A model generated the notes under the pieces. It was given only the letters and a program-made list of their open reading frames with translations, was not told the DNA's origin and searched no databases. The position numbers and the translations under genes were made by a program. A DNA stretch of 64,000 nt, from contig JAQFVV010012509.1 of NCBI GenBank assembly GCA_028023455.1, forward strand, positions 3,596,590 through 3,660,589, given 5' to 3'. The DNA is from Epiperipatus broadwayi. Taxonomy: Eukaryota; Onychophora; Udeonychophora; Euonychophora; Peripatidae. Below, piece by piece: positions 47,802-58,860 of this stretch. Each line of letters opens with the position of its first letter. Within the stretch, counting starts at the first letter, position 1.

Positions 47802-48950
47802 ATTCTTTTTAATAATAATTTCCTCCTCCATATAATTAATATAAACTGAACATACTAAAAGAGAAATAATATAATCTATTATCCACACTTCCTTAATTTT
47901 ATAAAAATTACCTTTATAAGTAAAATACATAGAATCTTCCAATAATAAAAGCAAATCTTTAATTACCTTAATTTTCAGTTTATATTAATTATATGGAGGA
48001 GGAAATTATTATTAAAAAGAATTGTTTATATGTAAAGTTATTTGTCAGATATATTGATGATTGTTTATTTGTAGTTGAGAATGATAAATTGAAGAAATTT
48101 GTAAATGAGTTTAATTGTTTTGATCCTTCAATAAGATATGTGTTACTAGGAGGGGGGGGTTATATTTTGGTAAGTTAACATTTTTAGATCTTTTGGTGAT
48201 TAGAAATGTAGAGACTAATTGTTTACTATGCAGCCATTTAGTTAAAAGTAGAGAATTAACATCTATACTTAAACCTGATAGCTATCAGTCTGTATCTCAT
48301 AAAGCAGCTGCTTTAAGGAATTATTGTCATAGGAATAAAAAATTAAATAATTCTAGTCGGGTAGCTTTGTTTCAGAAATGTCAATTTTATAAAGATTACT
48401 TGAGGGTTGGTTACTCTGATAAATTTGTTAAAAGTATTTTATTTAATAGTAATATTTGTAAGGATGTAAAGGGTAGAGAAAAATATGATTTTATTTTTTT
48501 GCCATTTAAATTGTCTTCTTATAACATTGTATGTGGGAATAGTAAATTGTTTGGAAATAAGAAAATTACTTGGAAAAGGGGAAAATTTTAATAGGAGGAC
48601 TATTTCTGGTGTAGTATATTTCATCCATTGTTTTTTTTTTTGTAAGAAGGTGTACATAGGTCAGAGTAGTTTGAGTTTAAATGAAAGAATAAGGTTCATA
48701 AAAGTAGAGTTAGAAATAAATATTTTAGTTCTGCTTTGTATGTCCATGAAAAAGATACAGGCCACACCATTAATTTTGATGAAGCTAAGGTTGTCTTCTT
48801 TGAGAGAAATGAAATCAAAAGAAGAATTAAAGAATCTTTATTATTAAAAATTTATTACTCTGAAACAATTAACTTACCGTTCTTTTAATATTAAGGGTGG
48901 ATGGAAAGTAAATGGATTTGTGAGTAATGTTTAATATTATATATATTGTG
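47802..48950 (+). pseudogene. Penelope-like element, RT and GIY-YIG, with inverted 5' piece
   Basis: A minus-sense 5' piece (47967-47802; RT text 'YFTYKGNFYKIKEG' before motif B) faces a plus-sense 3' piece from 47974. The two overlap by a perfect 49-bp inverted repeat (47802-47850, 47974-48022). The plus piece carries motif C 'RYIDDCLFVVE' (about 48047-48080), 'LTFLDLLVI', a connector (48193-48591) and a GIY-YIG start 'GVVYFIHC...VYIGQSSLSLNER' (48610-48690). It is frameshifted at a G8 tract near 48155 and again near 48590. The element replicated by reverse transcription and nicked DNA with the GIY-YIG domain; this copy is dead. Confidence 0.8.
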
Positions 48951-50531
48951 TAGTTTTTGTTATTTTTTTGCTGGTCTGGTTGAATTTTGGATTTGGGGTA
49001 ATTTTAATTATATATTGATTAGTTTAGCTTTATGCTTGTAATGTTTACTTTTATTAAATAAATACACCAGTCTCAAATCTTCATATACAATTGTCTCCAG
49101 AATTTGATACACCTGCCTTAATATTTATTTATTTATATACTGTCATTTATTAAATATTTTTTGCCTACCTACATTCAAACTACTGCTTTTATAAAATGTT
49201 AATCCGTATACTTTTTATAAACTTGCTAATATTTATTTTTCATTCTAAATAATTGTTGGATGTTACATATTATATACCACAATATGCTCAATTTATTATG
49301 CTCTCATATATAGTACATTATGTGATTGTACAGAAGTGAAGTTAAACAGAAGAAAAATGTTCAGGCCATATATTGGTTGTGCCAAATATGTAACTGTAAT
49401 TTTAAGCTATACAAATACGTAAAGGCAAATTTTGACTCAAATTGAACAAAAATAATATTTAAATCAAATAAAATGATTAAATTTAAATATATATCAGAAT
49501 TTAAACCAAACCAAATCCTCCTAAAAATATTTTTAATTTGTTTTTCTAGTTTCAATAAATAAAAATTAAAATTAATAAATTATTATCGCCATTCCTGCGT
49601 GTTCTCCAGTGGATTTCATGATTTCTCAGGTTTGTTGATATTAGTAACAATGTTTGGCTTAAGTTTGATAAGCAAATAAGAACTAAATGGATTAATAAAA
49701 ACAAATAATTTATTAACAATAAATATATAAAATTGTTGCTTATATATTTGCAACTATATACAAAATTTTAAAGATATTTTAAATTTAAAGCCTTAGGATT
49801 ATACTAATAAGTTCTTACCGAGTAAAAAGTTGAAAAAAGTTAAAACCATGATTTTCTGCTGATATTGGTTCTTTTCCTGTATTTATTAATGAGTCCTTAA
49901 TTCTTTCCAAAGGTGATAGTTATCTCCCCTAGTACACTGCAGATGTTAGAGTATTCATTGGTATTTGGTGCTATTAGTTATACAGTATAGTACAGTCCAC
50001 TTTTTTCATGGCACAATTAAAGTAGGCAATAGATGGTTTTAATAAACTTTATTGTTAGTCTCTGAATCCGATTGCACTTCCAGGTGTTTTAACTGGGTGG
50101 TTGTTAGTTTCTAGCCGCACATTCTAGATGGTTTTATGCTGGCAAATATCATGGTTGTTTTGGATATAGGATTGAAAAGTACTTTTAATGTCATGGAATA
50201 CTTCAATACTGCTTCTTTTAAGGCTTGGAATAGACTAGATTAAACCACCATTTGTTTCTGATCTATTTATACCCCATTTTCTATTGTTCACACTATTACT
50301 GGACTTGAGATGTTTTCCAAACAGATTTATCAAAAACCAGTTACAAAATGTGATATCTGTTTTTTAAGAACATGTTTTTTGATAAATATTTTCTTCATTT
50401 CTTTCCCAATATGTTATGGAAGCATAATTTAACAGATATTTTAAAATTACATCATTATTTTATAACTAAGTGAATAAAAAAAAAAGAAAATAGTTTTTTT
50501 TCTCTTTATATACATTAGCAATAGAAAGAAA
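48951..50531. other. AT-rich stretch, no gene seen
   Basis: No supported feature. Ends at the Merlin target-site duplication. Confidence 0.5.
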
Positions 50532-50639
50532 GAAAAATCGGTTGCCATCTGATCCTTCGTGTCAGTCTCTAGAGGCGCGATTTCTAATCAAAAACACATT
50601 AATATAACGTTTCCGGGCCAGTGATTCTCTATTAATATT

Positions 50640-52260
50640 GACTTTTTTTTGTTTGTTTGTTTGTTTGTTTACAAAGTTTACTTTTTTTCGTTTCTGAATT
50701 ATTTTTCCCAAATAATATTTTTGACGATGGTATAATAATAGTTGTTTTTTTTTTTTAATTTTTTATTGACAAGAGGGTCTTTTTTGGTGTGTGTTCAAAT
50801 ACTAATTTGTGTTTTTTTTTTTAAATAATATTACTGTTTTTGTAAAATTGGATTGCCGAAATTTAAGAGAGAGCGGGTCTTTTTTGGTGTGTGTTCAAAT
50901 AGTAATTTGTGTTTTGTTTTTTTTAAAATAGTATTACTGTTTTTGTAAAATTGGATTGCCGAAATTTAAGAGAGAACGGGTTTTTTTGGGATGGATCTTT
51001 AAATAATAATTGACGTTACTTTGATAGGTTTCCATTTGATTGCCGAGAACAATTAGTGGGAGGGGTGTTTTTGTGTACGATTAAATAATAATTTACATTA
51101 CTTTGATAGGTTTATGTTTGATTGCCGACAACAATTATCGGGAGAAGTGTTGTTTTTTTGTTTTTTTTTGCGTGTGTGTGTGTGTATGTTTAAATAAAAA
51201 TTAAAACCATTACTTTTATCGGTTTACATTTGATTAACGACCGATATGACTTCCTTTCATTTATAAATTATGATTTTTGTTTCTACGAATAAATATTTTT
51301 GACAATGGGACAATAATACTTGTTGTTTGTTTAATTTTTATTGACAAAAGGTTGTTTTTCGGTGTAGTTTCAAATAGTAATTTGGGTTACGTTTAAATAA
51401 TAAGTTACTGTCTTACTTTGATTGGTTTACATTTGTTTGACACTAATTATTGGGAGGGGTGTTTTTTGTGTGTATGGTTGTAGACAACAATTATTGGGTG
51501 AAGGGGTGGGTTAACCATTTAAACAATAGTAGTTTTAAGTTACGGTCTTACTTTGATTGATTTACATTTGATTGCCGATACTAATTATTGGGAGGGGTGT
51601 TTTTTTGTATGTACGATTGTAGACAACAATTATTGGGGAAAAGGGTGTAACTGTTTAAAGAATAGTAGTTTACGTTACTTTTAGTGATGGTGTACATTTG
51701 ATTGCTGACAATAATTAGTGAGAGGGGTGGGTGTTTTTGGATGATGATTAAATACTAATTTACCTTCCTTTTTATTTTACATTTGATTGCCGACAGCAAT
51801 TATTTGGAGAAAGGGTTTTTTTTTATGTGTGTGTATGTTTAAATCAAAATTGAAGTTACTTTTATTTATTACATTTGATTGACAACCGATTGAATTTTTT
51901 TTCGTTTATAAATTATTGTTTTGGTTTCCCAAAAACCTAATATTTTTGACAATGGGACAATAATAGTTCTTAATTTGATTATTATTGACAAGAAAGGATC
52001 TTTTTTGGTGTACGTTTAAATAGTGATTAGAGTTGTGTTTAAATAGTAATACTGTTTTTAAAAATTTAAGTGACAAAATTAAAGAAACAATGGGGGGGGG
52101 GGCAGTTATGGATCTTTAAATAATAATTTTTGTTACTTTAATTTGTTTACATTTGATTGACAACAATTAGTGGGAGGGGTGTTTTTGTGTATTTTTAAAT
52201 AATAATTTACATTTTTTGGTTAACAACAATTATTGTGTGTGTATGTTATGTTACTTTATT
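50640..52260. repeat. Degenerate minisatellite inside Merlin
   Basis: A dozen or so imperfect units of roughly 90-110 bp repeat 'TTTACATTTGATTGCCGA', 'CAATTATTGGGAGGGGTG' and 'TTTAAATAATAATTTAC', with strongly T- and G-rich plus strand. No gene. Confidence 0.75.
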
Positions 52261-52791
52261 TATCAATTTGGTTATTAATATTTACTGGTAGACAAATTAA
52301 ATTTACTTTTACAATAAGGTTTGCATCCTATATATTTACCCCTAAATAATAAATTGATAATGTCACTCACCTACAGATTCTTTTGTTTTTCTTTTCTTTG
52401 TTGAAAAAATTATTTTAACAAATTTTGAAGATATGGTTTAAACAAATTTAGGTTTATTTATGTCAAAAACGTAACTTAACATGGAGAAACCAATCAATGA
52501 AACTGAAACTGTCTGTGGAACGCAAAAAAAAAAAAAATGTAACAGAAATAAAATCTCTTTAATAACAGCTAAAAAAAAAAGTGTTTTTAAAAAATTAACT
52601 TACCTCCACATTTCTCTCTTCTTTGTTGATAAAATGATTTCAACAGTTTTAACAACAATTATTGTGTCTATTAAACTTTTTAACAAATAAAACTCGACCT
52701 CGAAACAAGAGATCAACACATGAACCGTAACATGCCCATGAAACGAGAAACAGTATAACAGAAATGAAATAATTTAAAAAACAGCATAAAA

Positions 52792-53649
52792 CTATTTCTG
52801 TTTTATCTGCATCTCAAATAATATTCTATTAAAAACATCTCCGTCTTTATGAAGACGTCGCCAAAGGAATTCACACAGGTAATTGTTTATTGAACTTCTA
52901 GATGTTCCACGCTGTTTTTTTTTATTTTGTGATTTCAGACAGCCCCAAAGATGTTCGATGTTTTGTGTGTGAACTCCTGTTTTAGGATCAATAAAATTAT
53001 AGCGATGGTTTACGGTGAAGTGTTGGAACCCTGCTGCTTTCAAATCGGATGTTTTATATTCTTTCCAGCAGTCAGAGTAAATTGTGGATCCGGGCTTGAT
53101 ATTTTCCTGTATGACTTGCAGAAGTGTGGCTGCAGATCATGATGGAACGGGCGTGGCAAAACATTCTCCAGTCTCTCTGCAAAAGCCACCAAATATCCAT
53201 TGCTGAGGAAGCACTCTTCCCTGGTGGTTTTTACGTCGACTGAACAGTGTTTCATCCACCTCTACTATCAAACCTGATCCTCCAACTTCACTGGAAGGTC
53301 TTGAAGCAAGGCTTTCGCGACATAATTCACGGAGAGCTTCTTTCCATCTGTCTAATGAATCTCGAGACATTTCAATGTCATTAATGGCATGCTGTACGGT
53401 CAACTCGTCACGGCTCCAGTAATGCAGCAAACGTAAAGACTTGACAAACGGCATTTGAAATCCCTCAAACCAGCTGCCTTTTCGAACTGCACATTTCTTT
53501 CAGCAAGAACGAGACTTACAAATGAAAGTCCAAAGATCTTTATGGACCTCAAGTCTCATACATTCGCCGCACAAACATCTCTTTTTTTTCAGCAGGATGT
53601 TTTTCTGCTGTAGAAATGTTACAGCGCTGGCTTCCGTGTCTGATAATTC
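52792..53649 (-). pseudogene. Merlin (IS1016-type DDE) transposase, two in-frame stops
   Basis: One minus-strand frame of about 285 codons runs from about 53649 to a stop at 52792, broken only by TGA codons at 53502-53500 and 53139-53137, both explicable as CGA to TGA changes. Domains in order: 'TFLQQKNILL' start, a zinc-ribbon C-x-C-x-x-C ... C-x-x-x-x-C ... C pattern with 'MRLE' and 'RKGSWFEGFQ', then the DDE domain. This has 'VEVDETLFSRRK' (first D), 'IYSDCWKEYK' (second D), 'VNHRYNFIDPKTGVHTQ' and 'NIEHLWGCLK' (E). This is the Merlin/IS1016 arrangement and near full length. The start codon is unclear: a stop lies just upstream of 53649. A transposase would cut and paste the element by its TIRs. 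All catalytic residues remain, so decay is recent. Confidence 0.9.
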
Positions 53650-54265
53650 TCATATTTTCTGTTTTCGAATTTGCCATATTTTTTGTCTCAGAAAATTTCT
53701 CGCTGAAACGTGACTCAAAGCGTGATCTTTAAAATATTACCCTAACCCACCGTAATCGAAAATTTAGGAGGAATATAATTTTATGATGAACAATCACGAT
53801 ACTGTTAAAATTGTTAAAATATAACAGTACATCAATTTGTCTTAAAAAAAAAAAAGGTACCAATGAAAATTTAAATAATTTTGACACGATCAAATTAATA
53901 CACTCTCGTACGATATTGTTACATCAAATACATAACACAGCATTACGATATAGTGCGTGACACAAACAACTACGGTATTTTCCTCTGCTTTTAGCATCGG
54001 AAAAAGCCACACCGTTAGCCGCTAAGCCGAGTTAACATTCTTTCTAGATTTTATCGTAGAAAGAAGACTTAACTCCGAGTTAACAGTCTACCTTTTAGCA
54101 TAGAAAGAAGACTTAACTCCAAGTTAACAATCTTTCTAGGATTTATTTTAGAAAGAATGCTTAAAGGCTTGGGTGCGGCCGCAGAAATGGCATATTTCTA
54201 GAAATTTAGCTAGAAATCCCGCCTCTAGCGGCTGACACGAAGAATCAGATGACAACCGAAAAATC

Positions 54266-54874
54266 ATTACTGACTTTTAAAAATTGACCAATAACTTTTT
54301 TAATTTTGTTAACCCATAATTTTCGATAGCATATTTAGCTTTGCCATTAAATTGACTTTAAGAATTGGAAAATTGTTGATTTAACATCTCATTTAGAATG
54401 CAAATCAAAAAGGGACACAAAATATTTTATATTTTTGTAAATTACACAATTCAAATCCTTGCATGCATCAAAACTATTTTTCTTCTTTTACAGTACAACT
54501 TATCATTTTATTGTTTTTCACTTATTACACAGTAATTTCATTATTAAATAATTAATAATATGATTAAATGTATAAAGTAATTTTTTGTTTTAATTTTTTT
54601 TTACTGATATACTAAAGTGATGTGTATGTTATATTTAATATATGCACATATAAAAATTTACATATTTATTACTCAATTTATAAGTTTTTTATTGAAACTT
54701 TTTTTTTTATGCTGCTTTATAAAGAAACTAATTCGAGCTGCTATCCGATTTGTTCTGTTATAATATATAATTCTAGAAATTACATTTATTACTATGTTGG
54801 AATCTCATACTAATAGCTTCGTGAATGAAGACTGTTGTGATTTATTGTACACATATGCAAATGAGTTTGAATTT
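54266..54874. other. AT-rich spacer
   Basis: Nothing supported. Confidence 0.4.
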
Positions 54875-55069
54875 TTAATTAGTCCATTGTTTGGAGAGAG
54901 CAAAGCAAGCCTCTCTTCTATTAATGGCACTGAGATCATTTGCTATGTAAAAAGCTTCTTTAACTTTTCTTTTGGCATCATTCTTCTCTGTACAAATTAT
55001 TTGGGCAGAACTGGATTCAAATACATGGCCTGTAGATGCTTGGTGGTCCCAGAATAAGCACATGACCAC
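54875..55069 (-). pseudogene. Penelope-like element, endonuclease C-terminal fragment
   Basis: The minus strand encodes 'DHQASTGHVFE', 'SSAQIICTEKNDAKRKVKEA' and 'FYIANDLSAINRRE', ending K-Q-W-T-N and a stop. It aligns with the fragment at 43161-43442 and with PLE endonuclease C-termini (T-G-H-x-F ... E-K-N ... K-E-A-x-x-I ... I-N-R). The 5' part is missing or decayed. The plus-strand frame over it is a shadow. Confidence 0.72.
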
Positions 55070-55847
55070 AAACAGGAGAGGAGGGCATTCTGATAGATTC
55101 TAGAATGCATTTGACTGATCACATCTCTTCAATTAAGTCAAGCGCACATAATGTATTTATTGAATAGTGATTATGATTTCTAGAAATTTAAGATTGTAGG
55201 CATACATAGAAATGGATAAATAGTTAAGATAAATAGTTAAAATATTTAAATTATCATGCCCTTTAAAAAACATATTTTAGATATCATATTTGAACTTTAT
55301 TAAATTTAATGTCTGTATCTAAGGTTAAATGAAAAATAGTAATTTCTATCCTAATGAATGATTATTAATAATCTTTTATACATCTTATGAAAGGCAATTG
55401 TTATGAATAAATGCTTATTAAAAAAATCTATATTTATAAAATAATGTATGTAGGTTAGCAACACTAAAAAAACAGCCTTAAACTAAGTATCTACAAGAAA
55501 ATCAACTTACAGTTGAACAAAAATATGTAAATGTAATTTCAGTGAACAAAGAAAGATTGACTCAGATAAAACATGCAAATGAAATAACAAACTATTTTTA
55601 TAATTTTAAAAAAAAAATGTTTATATTAACATTTTGAAATCTGTCATTTCTTTAAAAATCCTAGTATAATATGAAGATTATAATCTTGAAATATTTGACA
55701 ATATATAATTATTATTATATAACATTAAGAATAATCATCTCAGAGAGTTAAAAAACTTCAATAAATAAATTGCTGTACATTTTTAAAAAGGTGGGCGTGG
55801 GGGGACAATCTATAATTGTTTATTATATTGATTATTTTGTTATAATA
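55070..55847. other. AT-rich spacer
   Basis: Nothing supported. Confidence 0.4.
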
Positions 55848-56256
55848 ATATTACTTATTGTAATTTAATATATCCAGCACACAGTTCTTCTTTTCAAAAT
55901 AGTTCATATATATCTAATATAGAAATAAAACAAACTAACTCCTTCTTTTTAAAACTTGATTTATTATGACTATAATCATGAAAAAGAAATCCAACGACAT
56001 TTCGACTATTTTTTATAGTCTTTTTCAAGGCACACTAAAATAAAATATATATACACAATAAATATCACATATTCCAAAAAAAAAAAAAAAATTAAATTAA
56101 TTAAAAATTACAAAATATAAAATATATCCATAACCAAAATTTTCTTTTTTTTACCTTATCTCACTCCCCTTTCCTATTACAATCACAACTTAAACACAAC
56201 TAATTCCTTTTTAAAATTCTATATATATCAAATAAAAACTTTTAATTAAAAACCTA

Positions 56257-57350
56257 TTATTTTCTTTTATCTTTTTCTATTAACATCCTATTTAATTCTG
56301 GTTTTATTTCATTTATGTATACACCCTCTTTTATTATCCTTTCATTATATGACTTAATACATTCCAAAGGTTTTATTTCAAAATCCCCATGCTTAAATTT
56401 ATTCTTATGAATGTAAATAGCAGAATTTTTATCACCTAAATGCTGTTTTAATCTAGTTTTTAATTTATTTTTACTAGTCCCAATATATGTCATTTCTACA
56501 TTCTTTCTAAAACAATTCAAACATTTTATCAAATAAACTGAATTCATAATGTCTAACCTATTATAATCCCCATTATTATTAATTAAAAAATTTAAATTTG
56601 CTTTCTTTTTATAAACTGGACAAATTGAAACATTATATTTCCTATTAATCATTTTAACTAATTTCTTAACTTTAATAAATAAATCTTTAGATATATTAAA
56701 ACCAACATAAATAATCTTTTCTCTATTTTTATTCCTATCTAATCCCATTCTATTCCTTATTTTATTTATATTTTTATTAGAAAACAAATGTTCAACTATA
56801 CCCCTAGGATAATCATTCATAAAACATTCATTCCTAATAATATCAACCTCATTCTCAAACAAATTACTATTTGAACATAACTTAATTGCCCTAATAATTT
56901 TATTATTAACAATATTAATTTTACTATGACTATCAATATCTGAAAACCAATTATTTGATAATCCAAAAAATGTTTTTTTTCTAAACACAGATGTTTCTAT
57001 AATAACACTACCATTCCTATCAATTTTTTTTAAAATTCTAACATCCATATATTCAATAACATTAATATATTCTTTTTCCATAGTAAATTTTATTTTTTCA
57101 ACTCTACCATTAATATAACTCAAAAAATTATCTGCATTTCTTTTATTACCATTGAAAACCATAAAATAGTCATCAACTTATCTAACATAAAAAATTGGTT
57201 TATTCCTATTATAATTAAAAAATTGTTCTTCAAACTTATATATATATATCCTGCCAAAAAACCACTCAGACTATTACCCATACTTAAACCCTCTTTTTGT
57301 TTATAAAATTCATCCCCATATTTAAAAATAAGGTCCCTACAACAAATCAC
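56257..57350 (-). pseudogene. PLE polyprotein, left arm (RT to GIY-YIG)
   Basis: The minus strand encodes the RT tail 'YGDEFYKQKEGLSMGNSLSG' (motif B) and motif C 'VDDYFMVF', where the preceding Tyr codon is TAA (about 57180). It continues with 'KIKFTMEKEYINVIEYMDVR', then the connector and the GIY-YIG endonuclease 'VYLIKCLNCFRKNVEMTYIG', 'KTRLKQHLGDKNSAIYIHKN' and 'ERIIKEGVYINEIKPELNRM'. The 301-codon frame from 57162 to 56257 is uninterrupted through the whole endonuclease. RT would copy element RNA and GIY-YIG would nick the target. It is 5' truncated and has a stop in RT, so not autonomous. Confidence 0.88.
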
Positions 57351-57418
57351 TAATATTTCATATAAAAGATAAAGGGGTAAAATTAAAAATTGGGGTTTTT
57401 CTTTTATATGAAATATTA

Positions 57419-58516
57419 GTGATTTGTTGTAGGGACCTTATTTTTAAATATGGGGATGAATTTTATAAACAAAAAGAGGGTTTAAGTATGGGTAATAGTC
57501 TGAGTGGGTTTTTTGGCAGGAATATATATATATATAAGTTTGAAGAACAATTTTTTAATTATAATAGGAATAAACCAATTTTTTATGTTAGATATGTTGA
57601 TGACTATTTTATGGTTTTCAATGGTAATAAAAGAAATGCAGATAATTTTTTGAGTTATATTAATGGTAGAGTTGAAAAAATAAAATTTACTATGGAAAAA
57701 GAATATATTAATGTTATTGAATATATGGATGTTAGAATTTTAAAAAAATTGATAGGAATGGTAGTGTTATTATAGAAACATCTGTGTTTAGGAAAAAAAA
57801 CATTTTTTGGATTATCAAATAATTGGTTTTCAGATATTGATAGTCATAGTAAAATTAATATTGTTAATAATAAAATTATTAGGGCAATTAAGTTATGTTC
57901 AAATAGTAATTTGTTTGAGAATGAGGTTGATATTATTAGGAATGAATGTTTTATGAATGATTATCCTAGGGGTGTAGTTGAACATTTGTTTTCTAATAAA
58001 AATATAAATAAAATAAGGAATAGAATGGGATTAGATAGGAATAAAAATAGAGAAAAGATTATTTATGTTGGTTTTAATATATCTAAAGATTTATTTATTA
58101 AAGTTAAGAAATTAGTTAAAATGATTAATAGGAAATATAATGTTTCAATTTGTCCAGTTTATAAAAAGAAAGCAAATTTAAATTTTTTAATTAATAATAA
58201 TGGGGATTATAATAGGTTAGACATTATGAATTCAGTTTATTTGATAAAATGTTTGAATTGTTTTAGAAAGAATGTAGAAATGACATATATTGGGACTAGT
58301 AAAAATAAATTAAAAACTAGATTAAAACAGCATTTAGGTGATAAAAATTCTGCTATTTACATTCATAAGAATAAATTTAAGCATGGGGATTTTGAAATAA
58401 AACCTTTGGAATGTATTAAGTCATATAATGAAAGGATAATAAAAGAGGGTGTATACATAAATGAAATAAAACCAGAATTAAATAGGATGTTAATAGAAAA
58501 AGATAAAAGAAAATAA
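57419..58516 (+). pseudogene. PLE polyprotein, right arm (RT to GIY-YIG)
   Basis: Mirror of the left arm on the plus strand. Motif C 'RYVDDYFMVF' is intact here. An A-tract near 57752 has one A fewer than the left arm and shifts the frame, ending the first frame at 57775. There is also a one-base difference after motif B (57510 region). The second frame, 57911-58516 (201 codons), covers connector and complete GIY-YIG and differs from the left arm by I to V in 'PRGIVEHLF'. The two arms therefore carry different lesions, acquired after duplication or during synthesis. Confidence 0.88.
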
Positions 58517-58744
58517 TAGGTTTTTAATTAAAAGTTTTTATTTGATATATATAGAATTTTAAAAAGGAATTAGTTGTGTTTAAGTTGTGATTGTAATAGG
58601 AAAGGGGAGTGAGATAAGGTAAAAAAAAGAAAATTTTGGTTATGGATATATTTTATATTTTGTAATTTTTAATTAATTTAATTTTTTTTTTTTTTTTTGG
58701 AATATGTGATATTTATTGTGTATATATATTTTATTTTAGTGTGC

Positions 58745-58777
58745 CTTGAAAAAGACTATAAAAAATAGTCGAAACGT
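58745..58777 (+). ncRNA. Hammerhead-like terminal hairpin of the PLE
   Basis: 'CTTGAAAAAGACTAT' then A-run then 'ATAGTCGAAACGT' forms a 6-bp hairpin followed by GAAAC, the position where PLEs carry hammerheads (as in family C, with CTGAAGA). The CUGANGA core is degraded to CTTGAAA, so no activity is expected. The mirror copy is at 55993-56030 on the minus strand. Confidence 0.45.
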
Positions 58778-58860
58778 CTGATTTCTTTTTCATGATTATA
58801 GTCATAATAAATCAAGTTTTAAAAAGGAGTGTTTGTTTTATTTCTATATTACTTATTGTA

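Larger units (their letters stand above)
50540..54257 (-). mobile_element. Merlin DNA transposon, 3718 bp, with TIRs and 8-bp TSD
   Basis: The terminal inverted repeats are about 47 bp: 'GGTTGCCATCTGATCCTTCG' from 50540 and, reversed from 54257, 'GGTTGTCATCTGATTCTTCG', both continuing through 'TGTCAG..CTAGAGGCG.GATTTCTA'. A perfect 8-bp duplication GAAAAATC lies at 50532-50539 and 54258-54265, the size known for Merlin. The minus strand encodes the transposase. The long arm beyond its 3' end (about 50640-52260) is a degenerate minisatellite. Near the other end (54030-54175) are three hairpin-forming repeats with 'GAGTTAAC' and 'TCTTTCTA'. Confidence 0.92.
55863..58845. mobile_element. Penelope-like element palindrome with 15-bp TSD
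   Basis: Two 5'-truncated PLE copies lie head to head: left arm 55921-57368 (minus) and right arm 57401-58845 (plus), about 1.45 kb each and nearly identical, around a 32-bp centre. Each runs from RT motif B to the GIY-YIG domain, the 3' untranslated region and a terminal GTCGAAACG hairpin. A perfect 15-bp repeat 'ATATTACTTATTGTA' lies at 55848-55862 and 58846-58860. The left side has 58 extra bases not mirrored on the right. Confidence 0.9.

Noticed and set aside
47993-48178. Short plus-strand open frame with an R-Y-I-D-D motif as a separate gene
   Set aside because: It is RT motif C of the broken PLE at 47802-48950, not an independent gene.
50640-52260. CRISPR-like regularly spaced repeats
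   Set aside because: Units are degenerate tandem repeats without unique spacers, and the DNA is animal, not prokaryotic.
54794-55057. Plus-strand 87-codon open frame
   Set aside because: Shadow of the minus-strand PLE endonuclease fragment.
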